DNA of 64,000 nucleotides from Kaistia soli DSM 19436 (lineage in GTDB: Bacteria; Pseudomonadota; Alphaproteobacteria; Rhizobiales; Kaistiaceae), in contig NZ_FQUP01000002.1 in the NCBI RefSeq assembly GCF_900129325.1, positions 636,668 through 700,667 of the forward strand, read 5' to 3'. The position numbers were made by a program, and so were the translations under genes. Within the stretch, counting starts at the first letter, position 1, and every line of letters begins with the position of its first letter. Positions 27,328 through 37,655 of this stretch are shown here, in pieces. The notes under the pieces are model-generated. The model saw nothing but the letters and a program-made list of their open reading frames with translations. It searched no databases and was not told the origin of the DNA.

Positions 27328-29163
27328 GTGTATCATCAGACGCTTTCGTCCTTCATCTGGTCCGTCGCCGACCTGCTTCGGGGCGACTACAAGCAGTCGG
27401 AATATGGCAAGGTCATTCTGCCGTTTACGGTTCTCCGTCGCCTCGACTGCGTGCTGGAATCGACCAAGGCGGCCGTGCTCGCCGAGTTCGAGGCGAAGAC
27501 CAAGGCCGGGCTCAATCCGGAGCCGTTCATGCTCCGGGTCGCCGGGCAGAGCTTCTACAACACGTCGCCGATGGATATGCGCCGCCTCATGGGCGATCAG
27601 GACCATATTAGGGAAAACCTGTTCGCCTACATCCAAGCCTTCTCGCCAGCTGTCCGGGACATCTTCGAGCGTTTCGAGTTCTATGCCCAGATCGAGCGGC
27701 TGGCGAAGGCCAAGCTCCTCTATCAGGTGACGGAGAAGTTCGCCGGCATCGATCTGCACCCGGAGAAGGTCGACAACAGCCAGATGGGACTGGCCTTCGA
27801 GGAGCTGATCCGGAAGTTCGCCGAAATCTCGAACGAGACAGCGGGCGAGCACTTCACCCCCCGTGAGGTCATCCGGCTGATGGTCAACCTGCTGTTTGTC
27901 GAGGATGACGACATCCTGACCAAGCCGGGCATCGTTCGAACGATCTATGATCCGACGGCAGGAACCGGCGGCATGCTGTCGGTCGCTGGCGAGCATCTGG
28001 AGGCGCTCAATCCGAATGCCCGCCTGACCATGTTCGGGCAGGAGTTGAACGACGAATCCTATGCGATCTGCAAGGCTGACATGCTTATCAAGGGGCAGGA
28101 CGTCGGCAACATCATTGTGGGCAACACGCTCTCCGATGATGGCCATGCCCATCGCAAGTTCGATTACATGCTTTCCAATCCGCCCTTCGGCGTCGAATGG
28201 AAGAAGGTCGAGAAGGAAGTCCGGAAAGAGCACGTGAGCCAAGGCTTCAATGGGCGCTTTGGGCCGGGCCTCCCACGTGTCTCGGACGGCTCGCTCCTTT
28301 TCCTGATGCATCTCATATCGAAGATGCGCCCGGCGTCCGAAGGCGGCTGCCGTTTCGGCATCGTCCTCAACGGATCACCCCTGTTCACGGGCGGCGCCGG
28401 CAGCGGCGAAAGCGAAATCCGCCGCTATGTGCTGGAGAACGACCTTGTCGAGGCGATCATCGGCCTGCCAACCGACATGTTCTACAATACCGGCATCGCC
28501 ACCTATGTCTGGATCGTGTCGAACCGGAAGCCGCAGCACCGCAAAAGCCACGTCCAGTTGATCGACGCCTCTTCGATGTGTCGGAAGATGCGCAAGAGCC
28601 TTGGGTCCAAGCGCCGGGAACTGGCCGAGGATCATATAGCGACGATCACGAAGCTGTTCGGTCAGTTCGCCGAGGCGAGGCTTGCCACGGTGATGGATGG
28701 CGAAGGCAAGGAGATCGGCCAGTCCGTCTTGCTCGATGACGGGACACCGCCCGTAGCCCCGGATGGGGGCAAGGTAAAGCTGGCGCCACTGTCTCGCATC
28801 TTCCCGAACGAGTTCTTCGGCTATCGAACGATCACCGTGGAACGTCCGCTCCGGGACGACAAGGGCAGGCTCGTTCTCGGGGGGAGGGGCAAGCATAAAG
28901 GCAAGCCGCAGGCGGATTCATCGCTGCGAGATACGGAAAACGTGCCGCTGTCGGAGGCGATCGAGACCTACTTCAACCGGGAAGTTCTGCCGCATGCGCC
29001 GGATGCGTGGATCGACCCTGACAAGACCAAGGTCGGCTATGAAATTCCGTTCAATCGGCACTTCTATGTGTTCGAGCCGCCCCGCTCCCTCGACGAAATC
29101 GATGCCGATCTGAAGCTCGTCACCGACCGCATAAAGGCCATGATCGAAGGGCTGGCGGCATGA
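27328..29163 (+). CDS. hsdM: Type I restriction-modification DNA methyltransferase subunit HsdM
   Basis: N6-adenine methyltransferase subunit, 611 residues. The GTG start at 27328 ([19 protein letters not shown]) has GGGAG about 10 nt upstream. The N-terminal HsdM helical domain is followed by SAM motif [12 protein letters not shown], and catalytic motif IV, NPPF, in [12 protein letters not shown]. An HsdM2S complex methylates, and with HsdR it restricts. The stop overlaps the hsdS start (ATGA), and hsdS overlaps hsdR, so all three are one operon. Confidence 0.95.
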   Translation: MYHQTLSSFIWSVADLLRGDYKQSEYGKVILPFTVLRRLDCVLESTKAAVLAEFEAKTKAGLNPEPFMLRVAGQSFYNTSPMDMRRLMGDQDHIRENLFAYIQAFSPAVRDIFERFEFYAQIERLAKAKLLYQVTEKFAGIDLHPEKVDNSQMGLAFEELIRKFAEISNETAGEHFTPREVIRLMVNLLFVEDDDILTKPGIVRTIYDPTAGTGGMLSVAGEHLEALNPNARLTMFGQELNDESYAICKADMLIKGQDVGNIIVGNTLSDDGHAHRKFDYMLSNPPFGVEWKKVEKEVRKEHVSQGFNGRFGPGLPRVSDGSLLFLMHLISKMRPASEGGCRFGIVLNGSPLFTGGAGSGESEIRRYVLENDLVEAIIGLPTDMFYNTGIATYVWIVSNRKPQHRKSHVQLIDASSMCRKMRKSLGSKRRELAEDHIATITKLFGQFAEARLATVMDGEGKEIGQSVLLDDGTPPVAPDGGKVKLAPLSRIFPNEFFGYRTITVERPLRDDKGRLVLGGRGKHKGKPQADSSLRDTENVPLSEAIETYFNREVLPHAPDAWIDPDKTKVGYEIPFNRHFYVFEPPRSLDEIDADLKLVTDRIKAMIEGLAA

Positions 29164-30512
29164 GCTTACCGAAATACGAGAGCTACAAGGACTCGGGCGT
29201 CGAATGGCTGGGCGAAGTGCCGTCACATTGGTCCACCGCCGGTCTCCGCTGGCTCGCAGTGAGATATAGCGGAGGCACTCCGGACAAGGGCAACCCTTCC
29301 TACTGGTCGGACGGGGACATCCCTTGGCTCAATTCCGGATCAGTGAACCAGCCTCTTATATCAAAGCCATCCGCCTACATAACGGAGGAGGCGTTTTCCA
29401 ACAGCAGCGCCAAATGGATTCCTGAGGGAGCCCTGTTGATGGCTCTGGCCGGCCAAGGCAAGACCAAAGCAACGGTTGCTCAGCTTGGATTTCGTTCGAC
29501 ATGTAATCAGTCAATGGCAGCAATCGTTCCGGGAAACAAGATAACGGCGAGATTTCTATATTGGTGGCTTACGTCAAATTACGAGAATATCCGCAACCTC
29601 TCCGGCGGCGATTTACGTGATGGCCTCAATTTAGAGCTTCTCGGATCAATCCCTTGTCCAATTACGGAGATTCGTGAGCAAACCGCCATCGTCGCCTTCC
29701 TCGACCGGGAAACGGCCAAAATAGATGCGCTGGTAGAGGAACAGAAGCGGCTGATCGAACTGCTGAAAGAAAAGCGGCAAGCCGTGATTTCCCATGCCGT
29801 TACCAAGGGCCTCGATCCGAATGCGATGATGAAAGAATCGGGCGTCGAATGGCTGGGTGAGGTGCCGGCGCATTGGAATGTTAGAAGCTTCCTGAGCGCC
29901 TTCGATGTTGTCTATCGTTATCCTACCTACTTCGACATACAGTATGAAGATGCTGGTATCATTGAAATACGAGGAGAGGCCATCGGATCAAATGGTGAAA
30001 TAATTACACTTAATGATCAAAGATACATCTCCAAAGAGACTAGCGATCGATTTCCAATGACTCAAATGGAAGAGGGAGATCTCGTTATGTCCGTCCGTGG
30101 AACACTTGGAAAAGTCGCAAAGATCACAAAGAGTTATATTGGATCTAATATAACTGCAAATTTATTACGACTATCTCCAAATAGGATTCTTTTTGACAGT
30201 GATTTTGTCCGATACACTGTCAATAGCTTGGAATTTACAGAACAGCTTTCGATGTTTAGCTCTCAAACAACTATAAGAACTGTCACAATACCGCAACTGA
30301 ATCAGATTCGAATTGCTTGTCCTCCGCTAGAGGAACAAGCCGCTATAGCAGAAAAACTAGGCCGAAGAATCGCTAAGCTCGACGCACTCTCGGTAGAAGC
30401 CCAGACGCTCGTACAATTCCTCCGTCAACGCCGCTCAGCCCTGATTTCGTCGGCAGTGACGGGCAAAATCGACGTGCGAGGCATGTCTACGATCGAAGTG
30501 GAAGCGGTATGA
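29160..30512 (+). CDS. hsdS: Type I restriction specificity subunit HsdS
   Basis: 450 residues with two target-recognition domains, each opened by the repeated motif [10 protein letters not shown](S/A)HW (near residues 12 and 229) and followed by helical spacers containing the [16 protein letters not shown] and [16 protein letters not shown] coiled coils. The two domains each read one half of a bipartite target. The second recognition domain (about 29,880-30,360) is clearly AT-richer than the first and than hsdM/hsdR, which suggests separate replacement of that half. Start and stop overlap hsdM and hsdR. Confidence 0.94.
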   Translation: MSLPKYESYKDSGVEWLGEVPSHWSTAGLRWLAVRYSGGTPDKGNPSYWSDGDIPWLNSGSVNQPLISKPSAYITEEAFSNSSAKWIPEGALLMALAGQGKTKATVAQLGFRSTCNQSMAAIVPGNKITARFLYWWLTSNYENIRNLSGGDLRDGLNLELLGSIPCPITEIREQTAIVAFLDRETAKIDALVEEQKRLIELLKEKRQAVISHAVTKGLDPNAMMKESGVEWLGEVPAHWNVRSFLSAFDVVYRYPTYFDIQYEDAGIIEIRGEAIGSNGEIITLNDQRYISKETSDRFPMTQMEEGDLVMSVRGTLGKVAKITKSYIGSNITANLLRLSPNRILFDSDFVRYTVNSLEFTEQLSMFSSQTTIRTVTIPQLNQIRIACPPLEEQAAIAEKLGRRIAKLDALSVEAQTLVQFLRQRRSALISSAVTGKIDVRGMSTIEVEAV

Positions 30513-33500
30513 CTCTGCATAAGGAAATCAGCTTCGAAGACGAGATTTGCAGTTATCTCGCCGATCGTGGCTGGCTCCATACGCCCGGTGACGCCGTGCT
30601 CTATCACCGTGCCCATGCGCTCTTCCCGCCCGACCTAAAGGCGTGGATCGAAGCAACCCAGCCCAAGGCATGGGAGACGCTAACCAAGAACCACGGCGCT
30701 GCTGCTGAGGCCGTCTTGCTCGACCGTATCCGCAAGCAGTTGGACGATCGAGGCACGCTCGACGTCCTTAGGCACGGGGTCGAGATGATCGGTCTTCGTC
30801 ATCCTCTTGCGCTGGCCCAGTTCAAACCGGCCATGGCGATGAATCCCGAGATCGTCGCTCGCTATCAGGCCAACCGGCTGCGGATCATCCGGCAGATTCG
30901 CTATTCGGGCGCCAACGAGAATTGCATCGATCTGGTGCTTTTCCTGAACGGCCTTCCCGTGGCGACCGCCGAACTCAAGACGGACTTCACCCAGAGCGTC
31001 ACGGACGCCATAGATCAGTATCGCTTTGATCGGCACCCGAAGCCCAAGGGACAGGCTCCAGAGCCGCTGTTAAGCTTCCCAAGCGGCGCATTGGTGCATT
31101 TCGCCGTCAGCAATACCGAAGTGAACATGGCGACCGAGTTGCTGGGTCCGGCGACCCGGTTTCTGCCTTTCAACAAGGGCGACGACGGCGGCAGGGGCAA
31201 TCCCCTGAACCCGGATGGGCACCGCACCGCCTATCTTTGGGAAGAGGTCTGGGAGCGGGAAAGCTGGCTCGAAATTCTCGGCCGTTATCTCGTCACGCAG
31301 CGCAACGAAAAGAAGCAAATCAAGAGCGTCGTTTTCCCCCGCTATCATCAGCTCGACGCTACAAGGAAGTTGCAGGCTGCCATTCTGGAGGAAGGCGCTG
31401 GCGGCAAATTTCTCATTCAGCATTCGGCAGGATCGGGCAAGACGAACTCGATCGCATGGTCGGCCCATTTCCTCGCCGACCTGCACGACGCCGACCATCG
31501 GAAGCTGTTTTCGACCGTGATCGTCGTCTCCGATCGGAACGTCATCGATTCCCAGCTTCAGGAAGCGCTGTTCGATTTTCAGCGCACGACCGGCGTCGTC
31601 GCCACGATCAAGAGCGAAGGCGAGAGCAAGAGCGGCAAGCTTGCCGAGGCCCTGTCGCAGGGCAAGAAAATCATCGTCTGCACGATCCAGACGTTTCCCT
31701 TCGCCTTGGCAGCCGTTCGGGAATTGGCAGCGACGAAGGGCAAGACCTTCGCCGTGATCGCTGATGAGGCGCATTCTTCGCAGACTGGCGAGGCGGCATC
31801 GAAACTGAAGCAGGTTCTTTCCCCCGAGGAACTGGCCGACCTCAGCGACGGCGGGGAAATCAGCGCCGAAGACATTCTGGCCGCTCAGATGTCCGCTCGG
31901 GCGAGCGACACGGGCATCACCTTCGTTGCCTTTACGGCCACCCCGAAGGCGAAAACATTGCAGCTTTTTGGGCGCCGGCCGAACCCAGCTGAACCGGCGG
32001 GGCCGAACAACCTCCCCGCCCCGTTTCACGTCTATTCGATGCGACAGGCGATCGAGGAGGGCTTCATCCTCGACGCCTTGAAGAATTACACGCCCTATCA
32101 GCTCGCCTTCCGCCTCGCCCATGGCGGCAAAGAGATCGACGACCGGGAGGTCGAGCGGGACGCCGCCCTCAAGAGCATCATGAAATGGGTCCGGCTGCAC
32201 CCCTACAACATCAGCCAGAAGGTCGAGATCGTCGTCGAACATTTCCGGGCCAATGTCGCAGGCCTGCTGGATGGCAAAGCCAAGGCCATGGTCGTCTTGG
32301 GAAGCCGGGTCGAGGCCGTCCGCTGGCAGCTCGCCATCGACAAGTACATCAAGTCCAAGGGCTACCAGATCGGCACCATGGTCGCCTTTTCGGGCGAGGT
32401 CGAAGACAAGGACAGCGGACCCGACCCGTTCAAGGAAACCGGCCGGGAACTCAATCCGGGCTTACGGGGCCGGGATATTCGGGAGGCCTTCAAGGGGGAT
32501 GAGTATCAGCTTCTTCTCGTCGCCAATAAATTCCAAACCGGTTTCGATCAGCCGTTGCTCTGCGGCATGTATGTCGATCGCCGCCTTGCCGGCATTCAGG
32601 CTGTGCAGACTTTCTCCCGCCTGAACCGAGCCCATCCGGGCAAAGACACGACCTACGTCCTCGACTTCGTCAACAGCTCTGACGAGATTCTTGCAGCGTT
32701 CCGAACCTACTACGACACGGCCGAACTCGAGTCCGTCTCCGATCCGAACATCATCTTTAACCTCAGGGCCAAGCTCGACGCCTCAGGCCATTATGACGAG
32801 TTCGAGGTCGATCGAGCGGCGAAGGTCGAGTTGGACCCGAAGTCGAAGCAGAGCGACTTGATTGCGGCTATCGAGCCGGTCGCCGATCGACTGCTGAAGA
32901 GGTTCAAGCAGGCACAGGATCGCCTGAAAGCGGCGATATCCATTGGCGACAGCAGGGGGCAGTCAGCCTCTCAAGACGAGATTAACGCCCTGATCTTGTT
33001 CAAGGGCGATATCGGCGCATTCGTGCGGCTCTACACGTTCCTGTCGCAGATTTTCGACTACGGCAACACGGCAATCGAGAAGCGCTTCATCTTCTACAAG
33101 CGACTGATTCCGCTGCTGGAATTTGGCCGGGAGCGGGAAGGCGTTGATGTCTCGCAACTGACCCTGACCCATCATGTTCTCCGATCCAAAGGCACCCTGC
33201 CCTTGCCGCTGGGAGAAGGTGACACGCCGAAGCTCGCCCCTGTCAACGAAGCAGGTTCCGGCGCCGTTCAGGAGAAGGAAAAGGCGCTCCTGAACGAGAT
33301 CATCGCCAAGGTCAACGACCTGTTCGGAAGCGACACGACGGATGGCGATCAGCTCGTCTATGTGAACAACGTCCTGAAGGGGAAGCTGCTGGAATCCGAG
33401 GAACTCGTGCTGCAGGCCTCGAACAACAGCAAGGCCCAGTTCGCCAATTCGCCGACGCTGGCCAGCGAGATCATGAACGCCATCATCGACGCCCTCGCCG

Positions 33501-33622
33501 CCAATCAGAGCCTCAGCAAACAGGCTTTGGATTCAGCGAAGGTGCGAGAGGGACTGAAGGATATTCTGCTCGGACCGGGGCGCCTGTATGAAGCGCTGCG
33601 AGCGCAAAGTGGCGCTGACTAA
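30509..33622 (+). CDS. hsdR: Type I restriction endonuclease subunit HsdR
   Basis: 1037 residues. The N-terminal PD-(D/E)xK nuclease is seen as NCIDLVLFLNGLPVATAELKTDF (Asp ... Glu-x-Lys). The motor domain has Walker A SAGSGKTNS, DEAH-type IADEAHSSQTG, FTATPK and motif VI QTFSRLNRAHPGKD. The HsdR C-terminal helical region that docks on HsdM/HsdS fills the remainder. Complete and apparently intact. It is the last gene before the right repeat. Confidence 0.95.
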   Translation: MTLHKEISFEDEICSYLADRGWLHTPGDAVLYHRAHALFPPDLKAWIEATQPKAWETLTKNHGAAAEAVLLDRIRKQLDDRGTLDVLRHGVEMIGLRHPLALAQFKPAMAMNPEIVARYQANRLRIIRQIRYSGANENCIDLVLFLNGLPVATAELKTDFTQSVTDAIDQYRFDRHPKPKGQAPEPLLSFPSGALVHFAVSNTEVNMATELLGPATRFLPFNKGDDGGRGNPLNPDGHRTAYLWEEVWERESWLEILGRYLVTQRNEKKQIKSVVFPRYHQLDATRKLQAAILEEGAGGKFLIQHSAGSGKTNSIAWSAHFLADLHDADHRKLFSTVIVVSDRNVIDSQLQEALFDFQRTTGVVATIKSEGESKSGKLAEALSQGKKIIVCTIQTFPFALAAVRELAATKGKTFAVIADEAHSSQTGEAASKLKQVLSPEELADLSDGGEISAEDILAAQMSARASDTGITFVAFTATPKAKTLQLFGRRPNPAEPAGPNNLPAPFHVYSMRQAIEEGFILDALKNYTPYQLAFRLAHGGKEIDDREVERDAALKSIMKWVRLHPYNISQKVEIVVEHFRANVAGLLDGKAKAMVVLGSRVEAVRWQLAIDKYIKSKGYQIGTMVAFSGEVEDKDSGPDPFKETGRELNPGLRGRDIREAFKGDEYQLLLVANKFQTGFDQPLLCGMYVDRRLAGIQAVQTFSRLNRAHPGKDTTYVLDFVNSSDEILAAFRTYYDTAELESVSDPNIIFNLRAKLDASGHYDEFEVDRAAKVELDPKSKQSDLIAAIEPVADRLLKRFKQAQDRLKAAISIGDSRGQSASQDEINALILFKGDIGAFVRLYTFLSQIFDYGNTAIEKRFIFYKRLIPLLEFGREREGVDVSQLTLTHHVLRSKGTLPLPLGEGDTPKLAPVNEAGSGAVQEKEKALLNEIIAKVNDLFGSDTTDGDQLVYVNNVLKGKLLESEELVLQASNNSKAQFANSPTLASEIMNAIIDALAANQSLSKQALDSAKVREGLKDILLGPGRLYEALRAQSGAD

Positions 33623-33902
33623 ATCAAGACGACCTCCGTCTAGCAGAGCTCTGGATCGGCGATCCGCTGCGACTTCAAAGTGTTTCAGCAATTGAAATGA
33701 TGGGTAAGGGCGTAGGGGAGGGCGGTGCCTCAGCTCCGGATCGAAATCCAGAAAATTGATAAGTAAGGCATATCAATCCTGTCACGCATCTGTCACAGCG
33801 GAGGACGTTTCAACATCGGTTTTGGTGGACAGGCGCCATTGGCAAAGTCGTCTTGTGCGTGCTATAAGGTGAACCAACAGATTGATTTGTATTAGGTTTC
33901 CG
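33623..33902. other. 280-bp gene-free right arm of the island
   Basis: No gene is supported here. It contains the right-end pair of TGTCAC motifs (33780 and 33791), the counterpart of those at 16323 and 16334. An AT-rich segment precedes the 114-bp repeat. No clear terminator after hsdR was found. Confidence 0.6.
33780..33797 (+). promoter_or_regulatory. Putative integrase arm sites, right end
   Basis: TGTCAC occurs at 33780-33785 and 33791-33796, same strand and 11-bp period as the left pair. The pair lies about 105 bp inside the right repeat, against about 70 bp for the left pair. The match of motif, orientation and period at both ends supports arm-type integrase binding. Confidence 0.45.
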
Positions 33903-34016
<114 letters not shown>

Positions 34017-34526
34017 ACACCTCAAGTCGCAATGCATGCCGCGTCGCCTGGGCGGCGAGCCGAAACGGCATTCGGATTCAGCAAGCAAATCATGCAATCG
34101 CCTTCGCCGATGCATCCGCCGCGCAAGGCGACCTGATTGTCTGGGCCGGCGGTGCGTGGTCAGTCGAGGGCGCGGACGGGCATTGTGAGATGCAGAACCG
34201 CTCGCACCTCAACCGTCGTGTCTTTGATTGGCTCGACGAACAGTTGGCCGAAGACGCTCAGTCCGCGGTGGCTCTCCGATATGTCAGTTGGGGCGGAGGT
34301 GGCCAGCCCCGTCTCGAGGACGCTTCGGGGAACCTCTCGGGCTCACCTCAGTTTTGGGACTTGGAGGGTGTCTTACCTACTACATCCGCCAGGCGATCTA
34401 CTGAGCGCGAAACCCGGCCGCAGCAATATCTAGCCGAACGACCGGTTCGAGTGGGAGCGGCGATCGCCCCTGTCGACGGCGCAACTCGTCCGTATGTGGT
34501 TACACGCCGCTCGGCCAGGTACTCTG
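34017..34526. other. 510-bp stretch without a supported gene
   Basis: Two overlapping short plus-strand frames (34137-34433 and 34190-34540) exist, but neither has a good start, family motif or codon pattern. Probably decayed DNA at the island edge. Confidence 0.4.
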
Positions 34527-35144
34527 CTATGCGATGTTGAACCTCGCGACGAGCATGTCGGTAAGCGGGTCAGCTTGTCGGATGAGTTCGGCTCCTCCGG
34601 TTCCCTCATCCGTCGTCCGTTCCGCGAAGCTGGTGGTCAGCAGCACAACGAACCGAACGTCGAAGTCGAGGTTGCCGGAATGGCCGTTCCCTACAGCCTC
34701 GGCGATAAAGCGTTTCGTCAGGTCGGCACCCGCCGCCAGAAGCGCCCGGAACTCTTCCGTCTCCTTTAGGTCCACCGATGCAGCCCTCAGCGCGCGGCGA
34801 AGATCGACTTCGGCGGCCTCGATCAGAAAAAACTCGCGGACGAAGTCGCGTAGCTTCACGGCGTGATCTTCGCCGGGGCGGGTGAGGATTGGCGACAACC
34901 TCGCCAGCTGTCTTTCCCACGTCTGCCTCACGATGTGGAAGAGCAGCGCCTCCTTGTTGGGAAAGTACTGGTAGAAGGAGGCGATGTTCACGCCCGCTTT
35001 CTCAGCCACCTTGTTGGCGGTGAAGCCGCCGAGTCCTTCGCGGGCCAGAATGTAAGTAGCGGCCTCCGCGAGTGCCTCGACCGTGGCAACGGCGCGCCGC
35101 TGCCGCGGTAGCTTTTTCGGGGCGAGATCGATCTTGCGGGGCAT
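34527..35144 (-). CDS. TetR-family transcriptional regulator
   Basis: 205 residues. The N-terminal helix-turn-helix is typical: AVATVEALAEAATYILAREGLGGFTANKVAEKAGVNIASFYQYFPNKEALLFHIV near residues 18-70. The C-terminal ligand domain is not assignable. It is divergent from the PobA-like hydroxylase with a 75-bp AT-rich gap, so it very likely represses that gene and itself. Ligand unknown. Confidence 0.9.
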   Translation of the reverse strand: MPRKIDLAPKKLPRQRRAVATVEALAEAATYILAREGLGGFTANKVAEKAGVNIASFYQYFPNKEALLFHIVRQTWERQLARLSPILTRPGEDHAVKLRDFVREFFLIEAAEVDLRRALRAASVDLKETEEFRALLAAGADLTKRFIAEAVGNGHSGNLDFDVRFVVLLTTSFAERTTDEGTGGAELIRQADPLTDMLVARFNIA

Positions 35145-35219
35145 GATGGCGCGTCCGATCGAATGTGATTAGCGGATATCATCAAATACTTATATTTTTA
35201 TCGCCGATACATCGACGAG

Positions 35220-36410
35220 ATGGAAGGCGAACCCGTGGCAAAGACAGAAGAAGCCCCCGTCGTCATCATTGGCGCGGGCGTGGCGGGGCTCACATTGGCG
35301 ACGTTCCTTCACACGGCCGGCGTCGGGTGCATAGTGTTGGAGCGGCGCGACCGCAGCTATGTGGAAACCCGGCAGCGTGCCGGTGTTGTGGACGCGCGGA
35401 ATGTGCGGATGTTCGAGCGTTGGGACGTGGCGGACAAGCTCCTCGCCGGGCCGGTCGCGCAGACGATCGACTATCGGACCAACGGCGTCAGCCGCGTGTT
35501 CGAGATCGTCGGCGACGACGCCAGCGAAGGCCGATTCTGCACGCAGCAGCTGCTCGTCAACAATCTGTTGCGCGTGCTGATCGACGAGATGGGCGGTGAT
35601 GTCCGCTTCGAGGTTAGCGACGTCACCGTCCGTAACGAAGACGGCGTTCGGCCTCAGGTCGCCTATACGGACGCCAGCGGCGCGAATGAGGTCGCCTGTG
35701 ATTATATCGCCGGGTGCGACGCAGACCGTGGTGTTAGCCGCGCGTCGATACCTGACGGCGTGCTGACCACGATCACGCACGAGTTCGGCTATGCTTGGCT
35801 TGCCGCGTTGGTTGAGGCGCCAGTGAAGGGGCATCCGATCATGGGCGTGAGCGAGCATGGCTTCGTCGCCCAACTTCCACGCGGGCCACAGCGCAGCCGC
35901 TACTACCTGCAATGCGCGTTGACCGATGGGCCAGAGGACTGGTCCGACGAGCGCATCTGGAACGAGATTCGGCTGCGCACGGGCGACGCCTCAATCGAGA
36001 ACGCAGTCGTGCACGACAGGGAATTCGTACCGCTGCGCTCTGTCGTTCATTCCCCTATGCAGTACGGCCGTCTTTTCCTGGCAGGTGATGCTGCGCATCT
36101 CGTGCCGCCCACTGGCGCCAAGGGCATGAATCTCGCCTTGTTCGACATTGACATGCTGGCTCAGGCACTGGTGGGCGCGGTGCGCGACGGTGACGCAGCC
36201 GCATTGGCAAACTACTCGCGCACGGTGCTGCCGCGCGTATGGCGCTATCAGGAGTTCAGCGCCTGGATGACCGACACCATGCATGATGCAGGGGATCCGA
36301 CACTAAACGGACCATTCCGTCAGATGACGGCACGTGCCCGGCTGGACGAGGTCTTCAACTCTTCCACAGCGGGTCGTCTGCACAGCGACTACCAGCGCGG
36401 CGTTGCCTGA
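35220..36410 (+). CDS. FAD-dependent aromatic hydroxylase, PobA-like
   Basis: 396 residues of the 4-hydroxybenzoate 3-monooxygenase type. Visible are the FAD-binding VVIIGAGVAGLTLATFL, the RAGVVD segment, CDYIAGCDADRGVSR (NADPH/FAD DG-like motif), RSRYYLQCALTDGPEDWSDERIW and GDAAHLVPPTGAKGMNLALFDIDML, all nearly superimposable on PobA. By eye, the substrate tyrosine of PobA's VYPFGW is Phe here (HEFGYAW), and the Ser ahead of the substrate-binding Arg is not kept, so the substrate probably differs from 4-hydroxybenzoate. The start is ATG 35220 or GTG 35235; the latter has a better-spaced GAAGG. Likely under TetR control. Confidence 0.8.
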   Translation: MEGEPVAKTEEAPVVIIGAGVAGLTLATFLHTAGVGCIVLERRDRSYVETRQRAGVVDARNVRMFERWDVADKLLAGPVAQTIDYRTNGVSRVFEIVGDDASEGRFCTQQLLVNNLLRVLIDEMGGDVRFEVSDVTVRNEDGVRPQVAYTDASGANEVACDYIAGCDADRGVSRASIPDGVLTTITHEFGYAWLAALVEAPVKGHPIMGVSEHGFVAQLPRGPQRSRYYLQCALTDGPEDWSDERIWNEIRLRTGDASIENAVVHDREFVPLRSVVHSPMQYGRLFLAGDAAHLVPPTGAKGMNLALFDIDMLAQALVGAVRDGDAAALANYSRTVLPRVWRYQEFSAWMTDTMHDAGDPTLNGPFRQMTARARLDEVFNSSTAGRLHSDYQRGVA

Positions 36411-36647
36411 TCGTCGAGCGGCTCACGAGCGAGAGGGACGGTCCACCTCTATCGATCAAGTCGTGGAAGCGGACCGTCGCAAGAGCGCCAGGAGCGGACA
36501 TCGAGCTCGCCGCGCGCAGCGGCCATTCAAAGGTGGATGGCTACTTTTATAAGCCGAAGGGACGTTGTGGCGAGCCGAGAAGTTGGAGACTCGCACGGTC
36601 CGTCACGACGACTGTCATCGGATTTTTCCCGGACTTGCCAATTCTGC
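36411..36647. other. Gap with decayed coding sequence
   Basis: No intact gene. One frame reads GADIELAARSGHSKVDGYFY but has no start or family support; probably a degraded remnant. Confidence 0.3.
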
Positions 36648-37655
36648 TCAGGCGAAGGTCGCCGTTGGAGAATGCCGCGCCTCCTCTGGCGTGAGGCCAG
36701 TCCAGTCGCGGAACGACCGGTAGAATGAGTTCTGCTCAGAATAGCCCAACAGAAAGGCGATTTCGGGTGTGCTGAGGTGAGTCTGGGTCAGATAGTGTCG
36801 GGACAGCTTGAGGCGCGTTTCAGCCAGCAGCATCTGAAAGCTGGTGCCCTCGTCCGTCAGTCGCCGCTGCAATGTGCGGGTGCTGACACTCAGTCCGCGC
36901 GCGGCGTCATCGATGCTGGTGCGGCCCGAGGCGATGGTTTCGGTCAACCAGCCGCTGACGCGCGCGCTGGTGGAGGTTACGGTCGTGGCGTCCGACAGCC
37001 GCTGGCGCAGCGAGGGCTCAAAAGCAGCCCACATGGCGGGATGGGCCGTCAGGAAAGGGCGCTCGGAATCCCGACGATGAAAGGCGATGCGAGTGGTTTC
37101 GCCCGGGCGCGGACGGCAGCCGAACCATTGAGCATAGGCGCCCGGATCCGGAAATATCGCGGGTCCCTCGACCCAGGTGGGCGCGATCCGGTCCCTGAGC
37201 CCAAGCCGCGCGAGTTGAGTGAGGAAGGCAAGTTCGCCTGCGAGCATGATGGCAGGAGGCTGCGCGTCGGCGGGCAGACCGGCGATTTCGGCCACCGTTT
37301 CTGTTGGTCCCTTGGTAATCTGCAGCCGCATTGGCCCGACCAGGGGTTTGAAATGCGAAAGCCGCATCAGCGCCGCGTCCAGCGTTTCGCTGCATAGGCA
37401 GGCAAATAGGGCGGGACTGAACGTCTCGGCCGTCATCTCGCCCACCAGCCGGATCGGCACCAGCGGATCACCCGAGACGGTTTCGATCGCCGACCAAAGG
37501 CGGAAATACTCGGCGCTGGTCACTTGGGCGGTCTTGCGCTGGAACAGGTCCAGCGGTAACCGCGCCTGACGCAGGAGATCGGCGGGCTTGATGCCAAGGT
37601 TCCCCAGCATCAGGCCCCAGCCCATATCGACGGTGTAGCGCGTGGCGCCGTCCAT
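36648..37655 (-). CDS. AraC-family regulator with arabinose-binding-like N-terminal domain
   Basis: 335 residues. The N-terminal two-thirds is the AraC_binding-type ligand domain (LLRQARLPLDLFQRK; FYRLWSAIE-like and LGEMTAETFSP-like segments). The C-terminal AraC DNA-binding domain has two helix-turn-helices: ISIDDAARGLSVSTRTLQRRL-type and STPEIAFLLGYSEQNSFYRSFRDWTG, the second being the family signature. Its ATG overlaps the stop of the upstream SDR gene (ATGA), so the regulator is translated from the SDR message and probably controls it through the repeats at 38553-38591. Confidence 0.9.
   Translation of the reverse strand: MDGATRYTVDMGWGLMLGNLGIKPADLLRQARLPLDLFQRKTAQVTSAEYFRLWSAIETVSGDPLVPIRLVGEMTAETFSPALFACLCSETLDAALMRLSHFKPLVGPMRLQITKGPTETVAEIAGLPADAQPPAIMLAGELAFLTQLARLGLRDRIAPTWVEGPAIFPDPGAYAQWFGCRPRPGETTRIAFHRRDSERPFLTAHPAMWAAFEPSLRQRLSDATTVTSTSARVSGWLTETIASGRTSIDDAARGLSVSTRTLQRRLTDEGTSFQMLLAETRLKLSRHYLTQTHLSTPEIAFLLGYSEQNSFYRSFRDWTGLTPEEARHSPTATFA

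Noticed and set aside
31070-32242. 390-codon minus-strand open frame
   Set aside because: Antisense of hsdR, which is complete and motif-bearing.
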